Of a stretch of DNA of 64,000 nucleotides, positions 33,355 through 46,000 are shown piece by piece. Each line of letters opens with the position of its first letter. Within the stretch, counting starts at the first letter, position 1. Origin of the DNA: Hyalella azteca (taxonomy: Eukaryota > Arthropoda > Malacostraca > Amphipoda > Hyalellidae); contig NW_025936149.1 of the NCBI RefSeq assembly GCF_000764305.2, positions 1 through 64,000 of the forward strand, in the 5' to 3' direction. A program made the translations under genes and the position numbers. The notes beneath the pieces are model-generated. The model saw nothing but the letters and a program-made list of their open reading frames with translations, was not told the origin of the DNA and made no database searches.

Positions 33355-34680
33355 GCTCAACAGTTCTCCCTGACTATTTGTTCATGAAATGCGATGTCTA
33401 TGCCCAAATAATAACCCAGTTTAAAATTACGGTCGTATTATGGGTGGCCGAAGGTTGGGCGGTACTGAAACAACTCATAAAAATAACTGGGTCTTGAAAC
33501 AGACTGTGTTGACGTCGTTTGGCTTATAGTAATGCAAAATTGACAAACTAATATAAATATAATTACAACTGATGTTTGAATTTAACGAACATAATTTTTC
33601 CCCAGCAATCCCCAGCAACATCCCCCCCCTGATCACCAACACAGAAATGTTTAAGTTAATTTAGTTAAAAAAATAAATTGAGTTGAAATATGCAGCCCGG
33701 CAGCCAAGTTATGCAATCCCATGCATTCGTTCGCAAATTATTGAGCGGCTGAAGCTCTGTTCAGGACCTGTAAGTAGTTTACAAATCAACGTACTATTAT
33801 TATTATTATTGAGTATTTAATTTACGATTTGATAGCAAAGTATCGTGTAGTTTATCATAGTATATTTCATGAGTTAACAAACTAAGGCATAATTAATCAT
33901 TGTGACTAGCATGATTTAACAAACAAGCAAAATTAGTCACTGAATGTAGCATGAGCATGAGGCACTCTTTATATTAAAGCATTATTAATAAATCATCTTC
34001 ACATCTCTGAAAAATCTTGTAATTATAGTGCAAGCTAAATCTTACTGCCTGAAAAATACATCATGGTGTTTATCACTCGAAAAAAAATTTACAGTGTGTT
34101 AGTGATGTCTGAACGATTTATAATTTGTGAATTTTACCAGTTCTCCCCTCTTCCGTGTTCGATTTTTGCATCCTTGAACTAAACGCGTTTCCAAATGATT
34201 AGCTGCACTACACACTTTAACGTATAGCAGGAAACGAGATTCATTTGAACTTAAATAAAGAAAGTAGATATTTAATGGCCATGCAGCCCAAGTCAAGAAT
34301 GAATGTAGATTTTTTTTAAGAAACAGTGAAGTGTCACAATTGAAGAGAACGGTGGCTTGCTTTCAATATGACCAAGCACTAGAACAGTTTCTATTCATGA
34401 AGGGATTGTAATGAAATCAATAGGTCTTGGTAAAATAAGTTCGGTTAACAATGTTTTCCTGCTTCAACATTATATGTAGGAATTAGTTTAAATTTAATGA
34501 TGTTTCTGAACTGATATACTTGCCACCTCGAATCACGAATGCGTGGGTCAAGCTACAGATTCTTTGGGCTCCGTATGATGACAAATTTAATATTTCAACA
34601 CAACAGGCTTATTTCCTAATTGATCTACAACCCCGCATGAATAACAAATCGCAATTTTTTTCATTAACAGATGGCAACAG
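33355..34680. other. no supported gene
   Basis: AT-rich sequence with a short C-run (33620s) and an ATT microsatellite (33795). Nothing coding was recognised. Confidence 0.5.
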
Positions 34681-34699
34681 TAACTCACTCAAGCGATGA

Positions 34700-35150
34700 T
34701 CCGTATGTAGAATTCCGTGAGTTCAGTGCAGGTCAATGCTCGGTGTGGAAACAGTCCCAAAACGAGTTTCTCTTCGTTTTCTGTTTCCAGTTGACATCGG
34801 GGCTCTGATTAGAAACTTGTCTTATCAGTTCAGGCACTTCCCGCACTCTAGAGAAGCGGAAACATGAGGAAAACTGTCGACTTGCCAACAGAATTCGCGA
34901 ACTAGGGCAACGAACGACGAAGATGTCTCAGGTATGCGCTGCACAGTTTCAACACTACACCCTCACTCGGCGCGGTCTACCCGCACTCTGAGTTGCAGGG
35001 GCCAGGGAGTAGAGACTGAGCTAAGTCGGCGTCAGCGACGTCGGCAGCAGGCAACCCTTCGGCCGCTCAACAGGAAACTGGCTTGTGGGTCACCAGTTCT
35101 AGATCACGCACCTAAGCTGAGCTTCCCCATCTGCTGCTGCTAAACGTGAG
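34700..35150 (+). promoter_or_regulatory. GC-richer patch, candidate promoter/first exon (possibly of mask)
   Basis: The base composition rises and a Kozak-like ATG is followed within nine bases by a donor: AAG ATG TCT CAG|GTATGC (ATG at 34923-34925). This would give a tiny phase-0 first coding exon compatible with an acceptor AAG|ATG at 37000-37001. The link to mask is an inference; transcript data are needed. Confidence 0.25.
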
Positions 35151-36960
35151 CAAGTAGGACGAATCGGTGGAGGCAAAATGGACATATATCTAAAATTGTT
35201 CGGATGAGCTCCCAGTTCAACTTGTATTGTATTAGCATAACAACATCGGCTTACGTTATTAGATACCATTTGCTGTTTTGCATCGCGATTTAGACAATCT
35301 CAGCAATATAGAAGTTGTATGGAAATTAACAGCCAGAAACGTAATTCAGACCAACCTACGCCATGAAAGGTTCGGTTGGCTTCTTCGGTCAAGATTTTAT
35401 TTCTCTCAGGCCATAACTTGATCTGTTCACTGCCTTACCAGTCCAAGTGGAAGCTTTCGTAAATAAAGACGCATTAGTGACGAGCTTTTGCATCAAGCAC
35501 TTCATTACGTGTTCAAATATTCATGTTGAGAATAAATTCAAATCGTGCAAACTAAATTATCTCACTGCAGTCTAAACAATTGCCTCTAAGGACTAATTTT
35601 CAGACACACGAGTACTTATCAACTCATTCGAAAAGTTTGAAGTGGGTCATGAAACTAGGCTAAGTAGGCTTCGAACCACATTAATGATTCATCAGTCATT
35701 CGGTAAATGAATGTAAAGTTCCCCACAGTCGATTGAGAGTCCCATGGTAGTTCACGGTAGATGATGAAATCTGAAAAAGTGTAAGGAATAATGACCGTTG
35801 CGTCAACCGCAACACTACGGTTATAAACATTAAAAAACACATGTTAAAAACATAGCTAGCCTCTAGATTAAAGTAAAAACTTTTCATGTTATTAGCAGTT
35901 CGCTCTGTCAGATTTTTCTAACTGCTAAAGCCAATCGTAAGACTATCCGTTTCATGAATCTGCAACAAATTTTGTGACAAGCAAATACCAAGTCTGCTTC
36001 TCGGTTAACACAACTGAATCGACACTTCAACGGGAACAAAAAGCTTCAGTGATTAATATCTGATTGATATCATATTGTTTTTTATTATTATTGTTTTTTA
36101 TTATTATATTGTTTATTGTGTAGGCCACCATCAGAGGCGTTAAGGTCGGAGCCCTGATCATTGACATGAAACCATTCCTTGTTTTTAATTAATAAAATTA
36201 ATTCCCTTTATGTTGGAATGGTGAGTGTGGGTGGCCTTTAAAAAAATTATTCCACTTGCATAGATTGATTGATTTGAGCAAACATAGATTAATTGATATG
36301 ATCAAACAAAGATTAATTAATATGATCAACATAGATTAATTGATTTGATCACACACTGTTTATTTTTTTGTATATACAAGATCGAATTAATGTACTTAAC
36401 CTATTAATGTAAATTATAAACTTGCCTAAGCCTCTCACTTGCAACCAATTAAATTTCTTTTGCTGCATATTATGCGAAATATATGGAGGTATAGTCGTTC
36501 AAATATGAATTTTGCTTCGTAAAGAGAGTAATAAACAAGTTAAATAATACTTAATACATCTAAAAATGGAAGAAGCCAACCGAAAGCACTCCTTGGATAA
36601 ATTTTATGGGAACGTAGGATAATAGCAAAAACGATGAGGGGTTTCGCCGAGACGTACCTTGAGCTCTCTAAAGTACACCAAGTTTGTTTGAAATAAATAA
36701 ATAAAATTCAAATCAATGCAACTGTAAGGTAAGGAATGCTGAAAATATAAAATTCTCCAATAATTTAGAATACATTTGAAAATCTCTGCCTTAAACGTAT
36801 AAATCGATGCTATCATCTAACTCTCGAAAAGTATTGGAACTCGTGATCCGGGACTTCGTTGATCTGATGGTGTTCATGGTGGCATGTGCCGACTTAGACA
36901 CGTATTACGTAAAATTGAAATGATCTTTTAAATAGATGGCTTCAGTAATGTTTCGGCTCA
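35151..36960. other. no supported gene
   Basis: AT-rich. It contains the small inverted-repeat element at 36123 and imperfect 27-bp CATAGATTAATTGATTTGAT repeats at 36265-36360. Confidence 0.5.
36123..36238. mobile_element. small element with 8-bp terminal inverted repeats
   Basis: AGGCCACC at 36123-36130 is inverted as GGTGGCCT at 36231-36238, with nested inner inverted repeats (CCATTCC / GGAATGG). About 116 bp, MITE-like size. No target duplication confirmed. Confidence 0.35.
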
Positions 36961-37001
36961 GCTTTTGAGGCCAATTCGTGCGTTATTATTCATTTGATAA
37001 G

Positions 37002-40000
37002 ATGCAGGATGTAGCAAAAGTAAGCGTGTCTGACAGCGAAAAGGAGACACAATCCAGTCTTAATTCAGACTGCAACTCAATAGTGGCATCCGACACAAGC
37101 AGTCGAAATACGAATAAACACCCAACATTTGCCCAACTAGATGATAAATGCTCATCATCAGCCGAGTCAGAAAGTGAAGACGAAGACATTTCAGAGGTAA
37201 AATGTCGTATTGTTGGTGTAATATATTGCCGATTTCTCTTGTCGCCATTGCGTGTGCCACATGTTGCTGGATCCCCACCCTCTTATTCGACCAACTTCCG
37301 TCATTTACGTATTTTAATTATTGCAAGTTGTCTTACTCGTGATGTGTACCCATATATCTAAAGCTCAATTTACGAGCGTATTGTATAATTGTGTCGTAAT
37401 TTTTTTAACGTATCTTTTCCTCCTAAATATCGATTGTAACGATTTCTGATCTAGCTAGTTTTCCAATACAATTTAGGCCTTAGGTACCTAAATAACCTAA
37501 TAATACTGTTAGGCTAACCGTTTTTCTTTTCCCCTGTTCTAAATTTTGATACATATATTTTGTGCAAACTTGCTAGGTTTCTCATCAATATTTTAATTTA
37601 TTTGTGAATTTTATGGTCATTTGTGCCCATTCGATTAGAGTTTTTGTAACATTGGAACTGGGTGATTTGTGATTGTGAAATATTTACTTTTTTTCATTAG
37701 ATAGCTATCCTTTTATATTATGGCTGATCCTAGCCTTGATTCAAGTATCAAAATCAGCAATAACAATCCAGCTCAGGTGAGGGGTCACTGGCTCTTTTCA
37801 ACAACTTAGCCAATTTGTTAAGGGAATGTCCAGTTCTAGCCTTTCAGGTTTTTCAATTAAATTTATTATTAATTGTAGATAGTACTAGACAGTAGGTAGA
37901 TGCATAATTATTTATTACCATACAACAATTCCACACTTTCAATTTGTTATTAATTTTATTTAGCACAAATAGGCTACTGTAATCTACCAAGTGGCAAGTA
38001 CCAACTTACCAAGTTAGAAAAGTCCTACTTTTTACTGAAATACCACAGCTCTAGTATAAAAAATTTTGGTAAGTATAAAATCTCATGGCTCTAATGTCAT
38101 GTATTTTTGTTTGATTGAAAAAATTGCAGCTTACACTTTGCAACATAGTGGCAAAGCAGAAAGTTTTTTAGACTCTCTTTCAAGTTCATTTTTGAGTTCT
38201 ATATGTAGACCAGTAAAGTATCCTCGATACCTGCATTATCATACATAAGAAATTGGTATAAATCTTGAGTTATTGAGGAAATTAAAAATGAACCAATTCC
38301 AAAAAAGCTCTGGTTTGCCACTATGCTTTGCAAACAGGTCGTTTTATAAAATTTTCAACTTCCACAATCTGTAGTATTTGAACGCTTCTACCAAAATATC
38401 ATGTAGAATGTAATGATACCAAGTTAATTAAAAACGTTTTGTTGAAGATTGCATAGTTGTGGTCATGTCAGACTAGCAGAGTGTTCAGACTGCATTATAA
38501 TGTGTTCAGTTGCCATTAAAGCAAAGACAAATGTTATGGTGGCTGTTTGACTATTTTTAGGGTAAAATTAGAGATTTGGGGTAACATGTGGGCAAGATCT
38601 TGTAGAAAAGTTTGCAGCTTGTAAATGGCTCTTCATGGCCAAGATAGAAAATTCACGGCTCAAAGAAATGGAATCATGACTGGCAAATCCATAAAACCAT
38701 GGCTCAAAAAATCCAGTTGCAACTCTGCAGGCATGAGTCGTGACTCCAGTCGTAACTCATGCCTGTAATCTACTATCTAAAATACATTGTATTCAAAGTG
38801 ATTTTCAATTTTGATTGTCAATTTATCAGATCTACTTCATGTAGGTACTACAAGCCAATAATAAATGTTCTAGTGTTGTTTTATGATCCATCAAAATTGA
38901 TTAGTTTTATATTTTTCAACTGGATATACATTGTGGACTGCATATACATTTTTGACTGGATATACATTGTTGTAGTAAATCCTTGTTGCTTCTTATATGG
39001 TGGAGATCTAATCTTGCTTTAGGTGTGACATATATCTACTCTCCAAGCTGCAATCAGAGCATCCATGGCTTTCTTTTAGCTGTGAAATTTAAACCAGGAG
39101 AATTATCTCCTATCTTCTTGTCAAACAAAAGTGTATATATAATCTAGCTGAAATATTCAAAAGTTATGAAATACATATCACTTGGAGGTTGAGAATTTAG
39201 TCAGTAAAAAGCAAGAATTTTCATACTTTATTTTCTGTCATGGTATGTGGAATTATCATCTGAAGAATCAAACACAAGCTCCCAATGATTGAGTCAGAAC
39301 TTTTTGTGACTTTGGACAGTTTCATTCCAGCCCATGGCCAAGATGAGAAAAATGAAATTTTTACTGACATTTATTTCTTGTCAGTTTTCACATGTATATG
39401 TTGATTTTTAAATCTCTTGGCATAATTATTATTTATATAACAGTTTCATACAAGATGAATATAATGTGCCTGCCCAAACCTTAGCTCCACAAATTTTAGA
39501 AAATTAACAGTTGTTGCTGAAAAAATTTTTATTTCCCAGTAAGTGGGTCTCTTTCCCATGGCCCTTGCCTTGTTTGTTAGATAAAAATTGAGAAGCTAGC
39601 AGATGCAATTCTTGTAAACTTGCCATAAAACAACAATAACGACCAATTTCATGGAAAATCCTGGAAAGCTTTTACCTTAATATAGTATGTTATGCCATAA
39701 AATATAAACATCTCTTATTTCAACATGGCATCTCAACATGAATTCAGCTTTTATGTGTAATTGCTGTATTATTTATGGGTCAAAATCAATCATAGTTGAT
39801 GAGTTCCATATTTATTTGTAGTAATTATAGAGCATTGTTATCTGTACTGACCATTAGCCATTTTAATCATAAATTGGAGAAGAGTAATTAGCACGGCCTC
39901 TGTCTGTTTTATATGTGTATTTACATATATAATATTAGTCTATTTATAAATGATGTTTTTATTAAATAAATTTTACTATCTGTTTTATGCTAAGTTAAGA

Positions 40001-43000
40001 TTGATGCAAATATGGCCAATCTTATGTTTATAAATGATGAGGGTAATGAAATCTGAGACAAATATAGGAATCTGTTGATTTACAAATGAACTGTCCATAA
40101 AATTAGCTATAATATCATTATATATGTTTGCACAAATTGTTCTCAGTAAAAGTACCATCAAATTTGGTGTTGCGTTCTGTTTGTCTAAAATTTGTACTCA
40201 ATGAATTTTTTGGATTTTTTATTCATGCTATTTGTCTTCAGTCAAAACATCCCTAATGAGGGTCTATTTAAGGCTGCAAGGAAGAGTGAAATCAAGAATG
40301 ATGGTGAAATGAAAAAAAAACTCACAAACAAAGGTAAAATAAAAAAAAAATGTAGAAGCTAAAAAATCACCATTTGGTAGTTAGGAATGTATATTCAAAA
40401 TTTCGTTCAAATCTGTTCAGTAGTTTGGAAGAAATTTTTTGTTCACTGCGAATTTTGGCCTGTTTTGCAAATTTTGGCCTGTAACTCACAAGTGAAGGCA
40501 AAATTAAAAAAAATTACAAGCTAAACATCACCGTATGTTCTGTTGAAGACATGTACTAAGTTTCATTGAGTTGCGTTCATTAGTTTGGGAGATATTACTT
40601 GATAATTGAATTTGGAGATTGGTTGTGAGACCGGCCACGAGTTTGGCTGTAAATTCGCCCGAGACATCCTAGGTTTCTTGTGCTGAAACAGTTAAAACAT
40701 CTGAAAAACATATTGGGTCACTAAATGGGGTTCTATTGGTGAAATACACATTTGTGTTTAAACTTTATCTTATAAAATTGCAGCATACTAAATTTCAAGA
40801 AAGAGGCATATGTCTGTGGGGGGCGCTAAAAATTCAGTAGGGAGCCAAAGGGGGCGCTAGCCTGAAAAAGTTTGGGAACCACTGATTAAGGCATATGATT
40901 GCTGGATATCAAAGTCATTCTGGTAGCTAAAGTTATCTTCCACTAGCCATAGTCTTCCAGTTTAGAGTGATGAATTTCATTTGTAATTTAATACTGCATT
41001 TGCTTAATGAGAAACGTGTTTTTGGCAAGTTTATTCCTAATGATTTAAAGCTATATCTCTTAGTCAAATGAATCTTTGTGTGCAGGTGGAGTCCTTTGTT
41101 CTTGGAGACGCTGAAGAAGAAGTTGTTGTGGCCAGTCTAGACAATCAATTTCTACGAACTGCTGCTGCCGCCGCTGCTGCTGCTGGAGGTTCCTCTGCTG
41201 CAAGAGAACTTGTTGTGGGACTTGAGGCTGCTGTGGCTGCTGCTGGTGTGGGTGACGCTGCTCCTCAGGGCTCGCACTTTGACCCCGAAACCCAGGCTCG
41301 ACTAGTAGCTCTGCTAGAAGCAGCTGGTAATTCACGTCTCTTAGTTATATTAAATTTGGAATCTCTCCTTTTGTCATATGTAATTGTTATGATTTAGATG
41401 CTTATGTTTTTTCTACAACATATTCATTGAAGAAAATTTCTGGTTATTGTTCTATGTAAAAGTTAAGAAATGATAAAATTTGGTATTATTGTCCACGTTC
41501 TTGATGGTAGATGATACTTATTCCTTTTAATATTTTGCACCATTTTTCTGCTAAAAGTATTTCAATATTAAGAAGTGGCTAGATGGTGGTGTTGGAAGAT
41601 GCCTGAGATGAATTGTTTGGAATGCCTGTTATTAAGTAAGCTGCTTGAACTGGAATGAATGTTGCTATTTTGGAAGCAGGTGGTTGTGCAGGACGCAGCT
41701 TAGTGGAAGCTTGCAGTGACGGTGACGTTTTGGCAGTGCGGCGTTTGCTGGATGAGGGTCGGTCTGTGCACGAAACCACAGAAGAGGGAGAGTCTCTTCT
41801 GTCGCTCGCTTGCAGTGCTGGCTACTACGATCTGGCTCAGGTCCTTGCTCGACTTAATGACTAAGTATTACTATCTAATTTTCATAATTCTGACAATCTT
41901 GTTCAATTCTGACAATTATTTGTTTGCATATTCCAACTGGGGATAGCAGTAGGATCTAGGAAACAGTTGAATTTAGCCTCTTGGCTATCAGAATTGAAAC
42001 GGTGATCAAACTTCTGTTGATGTTAAGAGAGTAAAGAAGTTTAATTTTTCCATCGATTGATGAGATGCAGGACCCAGGCTAAGCAGTTGTGCTAACAGGA
42101 AAAAAGGAACGTGTATATATAATTGATGAAATATCTTTCATAAATTCATTCTCTTTAATGTTTCAAATTTCTGATGGCTTGGTTCACCTACCATTGGTAT
42201 GATGCAATGGTAGCTGAAAAATTCTAACTTAGTTTCAAGTTCAGAATTTTTTGAAGCCTTGTTGAATTTCAGGACGAGCCCTGTGTTTTGTTTACGTATT
42301 TTACCATTGGATCTGTGTGCAGGTCTTGCTGGCAATGCGAGCCAATGTCGAGGACCGTGGCTTTAAGGGGGACTGCACTCCTCTGATGGAGGCAGCATCT
42401 GCCGGCCATGCTGATATTGTGCGACTACTCCTCAGCCATAATGCTGAGGTCTGTTTTTTTTTTTTTACACATCTCACCCCCCTTCTGTCATATTGGTATC
42501 ATTTACCTGCAGAATTTTGTCAATGAGAGCCAAGTTTAAATTTCATTAGGGATTGCAACCAAATCACCAATTGCTTAAATTATGTTAGTCTGGGTTATCT
42601 ACTTCTCTGATGGCACTGTGCCATCTCAACATGAAACAATTTGGAAGGTTTTAATTTCAACATTCTACTAATTCTCTGCAGGTGAACGCACAATCATCCT
42701 CGGGAAACACACCGCTGATGTATGCATGTGCTGCTGGCCACACAGAGGTCGTGAAGCTCCTTCTTGAACACAACGCTAATGTCGAGGACCACAATGAGAA
42801 CGGCCACACACCACTCATGGAGGCCGCCTCTGCTGGACATGTAGAAGTGGCGCAGGTGCGACTTACATTAATTATGAGGATATCTACCTTCAATACCACA
42901 TAGTCTGACCTCAGCAAATATTGTGCTCAATTTTCCTTTGCAAATAAAAAAACATAAAATACTAGTCAGGTAAATGATTGATTGGGTTTGATTTCCACAC

Positions 43001-46000
43001 ACTAACCACAATCCTATTTAGATCTTGTTCTAATCTTGTAGTTTCGTAAAATAAAATGAATTGTATCTAATTAAGGCCTGCGTGATGAGCTCTGTGTCGA
43101 CTGGAGTGGCAAGGACGTTAGGGTGGTTGTAGCCAAGCGTCTTGTGAATAGTAAGATTTAGCTTGGTGTTTAGGGAGGAAGATATGGTCATAGATTTTAT
43201 ATTTTGTGGTGGCTTATTGCTGTTCAGGTTTTGCTCATGTGTGCTAAAGAAGTAAAAATATTACATTGTGTGCGTTGCTTGCCAATTTCATCATAACTAA
43301 GAATATTATTAATAAAAAGAGGTATTTTGTAATTAATCTCTGAATGGTTGTTCACTTAGCTGCTGCTGGAAGAAGGCGCTGGCATCAACACTTCAAGTGA
43401 CGAGTTCAAGGAATCAGCCCTGACGCTCGCCTGCTACAAGGGCCACATGCAGATGGTAGAGTTCCTGCTAGATGCTGGTGCTGACCAGGAGCACAAGACT
43501 GATGAGATGCACACGGCTCTCATGGAGGCCTGCATGGACGGCCACGTCGAGGTCGCAAAACTGCTTCTAGACCACGGCGCGCAGGTGAATAATAAAATAC
43601 CTTATCATAATTCATACCTTCATCAGTTTTGGGGCATGCAAGCTCTATTTATATTGAGTTCTCGACTTCAAACTCCAGAAATTGGTATTTAAAACCAGCT
43701 TTTATTGACGAATCTTCTCCCAATTTTCTATCTATCGGTATTGATGATGAACTAGAATTCTTGCCAGATCTTCCACTATCATGACTATTATATACGGATG
43801 TAAAATTTCCTCATTTCCTAAATTACTCGTTCTATTAATATTTAAGTGAACATGCTGACCAAAAATGTAATGTGTACTCATTGTTTTATCTCTTTTCTTT
43901 ACTAACAGTGTTTTATTTTAAGGTTAACATGCCGGCTGACAGTTTTGAAAGCCCCCTGACCCTCGCCGCGTGCGGTGGCCACACCGTGCTCGCTCACCTG
44001 CTCTTGGAGCGTGGCGCTAACATAGAGGAAGTCAATGACGAAGGCTATACTCCACTCATGGAGGCGGCTAGGGAGGGGCATGAAGATATGGTCAGACTCC
44101 TCCTTAAATTGAAGATCAGGGATAAGGGCAATAAAAAATCACCAGGTTGGTTGAATGGTTCATGTGTAATCAATTCATTCACTACGCAAGCATATTCTTG
44201 TTTGTCACATGTTCATGTTATGCATTATTTGAATCTATATAGTTGACATGATTTTTAGCAGCATAAATTTAATTGCTTATTTTTTACTTGGTCCCCAAGC
44301 AGCCGAAAACATCTATGAAAAAGGCAGAATTCATAGCCTTAATCATCAAGACTAGTTGCATGCTGAAGTTTTAGAATGCAAAAATTTTAAATGTGTGGAA
44401 TTAAGAGTTCTGGAACTTGTTCTACAGAATCTCAGTTACCAAAATTGCGGGCATCAATCCCTGCTGCCAAAGTCAATGTTCAGACGGAAGAAACTCAAGA
44501 GACTGCACTCACCTTGGCTTGCTGCGGGGGCTTCAAGGAAGTGGCGCAAATCTTAGTTTCTCAAGGAGCAGATTTGGAATTGGGAGCTTCTACGCCACTC
44601 ATTGAAGCTGCTCAAGAAGGGCACCGAGATCTGGTCGAATTTTTGCTTAGTAAAAGAGCTAATGTGAATGCACAGACCTCAACGGGTGACACCGCTCTGA
44701 CGTACGCGTGCGAAAATGGACACACATCCGTGGTCGACGTTCTGCTGCGTGCTGGAGCAGATCTTGAGCACCAAAGTGAGGGAGGACGCACACCTTTAAT
44801 GAAGGCTTGCCGCGCTGGTCATCTGTGCACAGTTCAGTTCCTATTGCTGAAGGGAGCGCAAGTAAATCGTTCCACCTCCGAGAACGACCACACGCCTCTC
44901 AGCCTTGCCTGTGGAGGAGGTCACCTTAAAATTGTTGACCTCTTGTTGACATACGGCGCTGATCCGACTCACGTCTTGAAGGTGAGGTGGAGCGTTTCTA
45001 GCTACGTTCGCGCCCAAGCCAAGTTGTACCTCATTTACATCCAAGCCAAGTCAAGACTCATTAGCTGTGTTTACTCACATTCTTCAGTTTTTGCCGCAAA
45101 ACGCCGTGCAGTTTTCTTTTAATCTGTATCCCTGAATTTTGTTTGATGTACTCTAATAATAAAATCGTAAATATTTGAATTATTTTGCAGTCGATTACTG
45201 TTCTTACCGATTGAAACCAAATTTATCTTCATTCATTTATTCATCTTCATCCATTTAATTCTTAACGTCTCCTTAAATATTTGTGCCAAGAAAAGCTAGA
45301 AAAATTCCACCATGGTGTCCTTACTTTGTATTTATGACAGGACAACTGCACGATGGTGATGGAGGCTGCAAAGGGTGGCCACACGGCCGTGGTGCGGCTG
45401 CTGCTCGAGTATCCGAATAATGTGGGGCACGTCAGTGCACAGGTCGCTCCTGGGGCTGCGCTCACCGGGCTGTCTAGCCTCCCTCCTTCTGATCAGCTGT
45501 CTGCTGCTCACGGTGAGCACTGCTTTATGCTCTGATGAGCTGTCTGCTGCTCACGGTGAGAGCTCCTTTATGCTCTGATGAATTGCGAATGTCCTGAAAA
45601 AAATTGAATTCTTTGTAATTGAGAAGAAAACTTATGCCAAATATACTGAGGACTGAGGAGTTAGGTGTTCATTTGGCTGATGCATAGTGCGGTCCTCTAT
45701 AGAAAACCTACTTTGATTTTGGTCTGATAAAGTTACTAATTACATGTTGTTTAAAATAGAGCCTTAACCTGCTCTGTAGTCATTAAAGATATACCGCAAC
45801 GATGTGACAGAGTACGTAATTCTATCCTCTTTTATGGCTGGTGTGGGAGGGTTCGAATAAAATATATCGCAATTTGCAATACTTTGAGTGGGATTAGATT
45901 TTTCCCTTTATTAATTTACCTTACCTGGATGAAATGAATTTTCGGTATTGCGCCCATGCTTGGTGATTTTACTCCACTTTGTACTTGACTTTATTTGCCG

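Noticed and set aside
41841..41866. Mask exon 3 reading on through VLARLND to a stop
   Set aside because: CAG|GTCCTT at 41840 is the donor; the next exon restores the conserved VLLAMRANVEDRG. The likeness of the read-through to VLLA is coincidental.
44841..45044. Minus-strand frames within the mask exons (here, 52222-53005 and elsewhere)
   Set aside because: Antisense shadows of strongly conserved ankyrin or low-complexity coding sequence.
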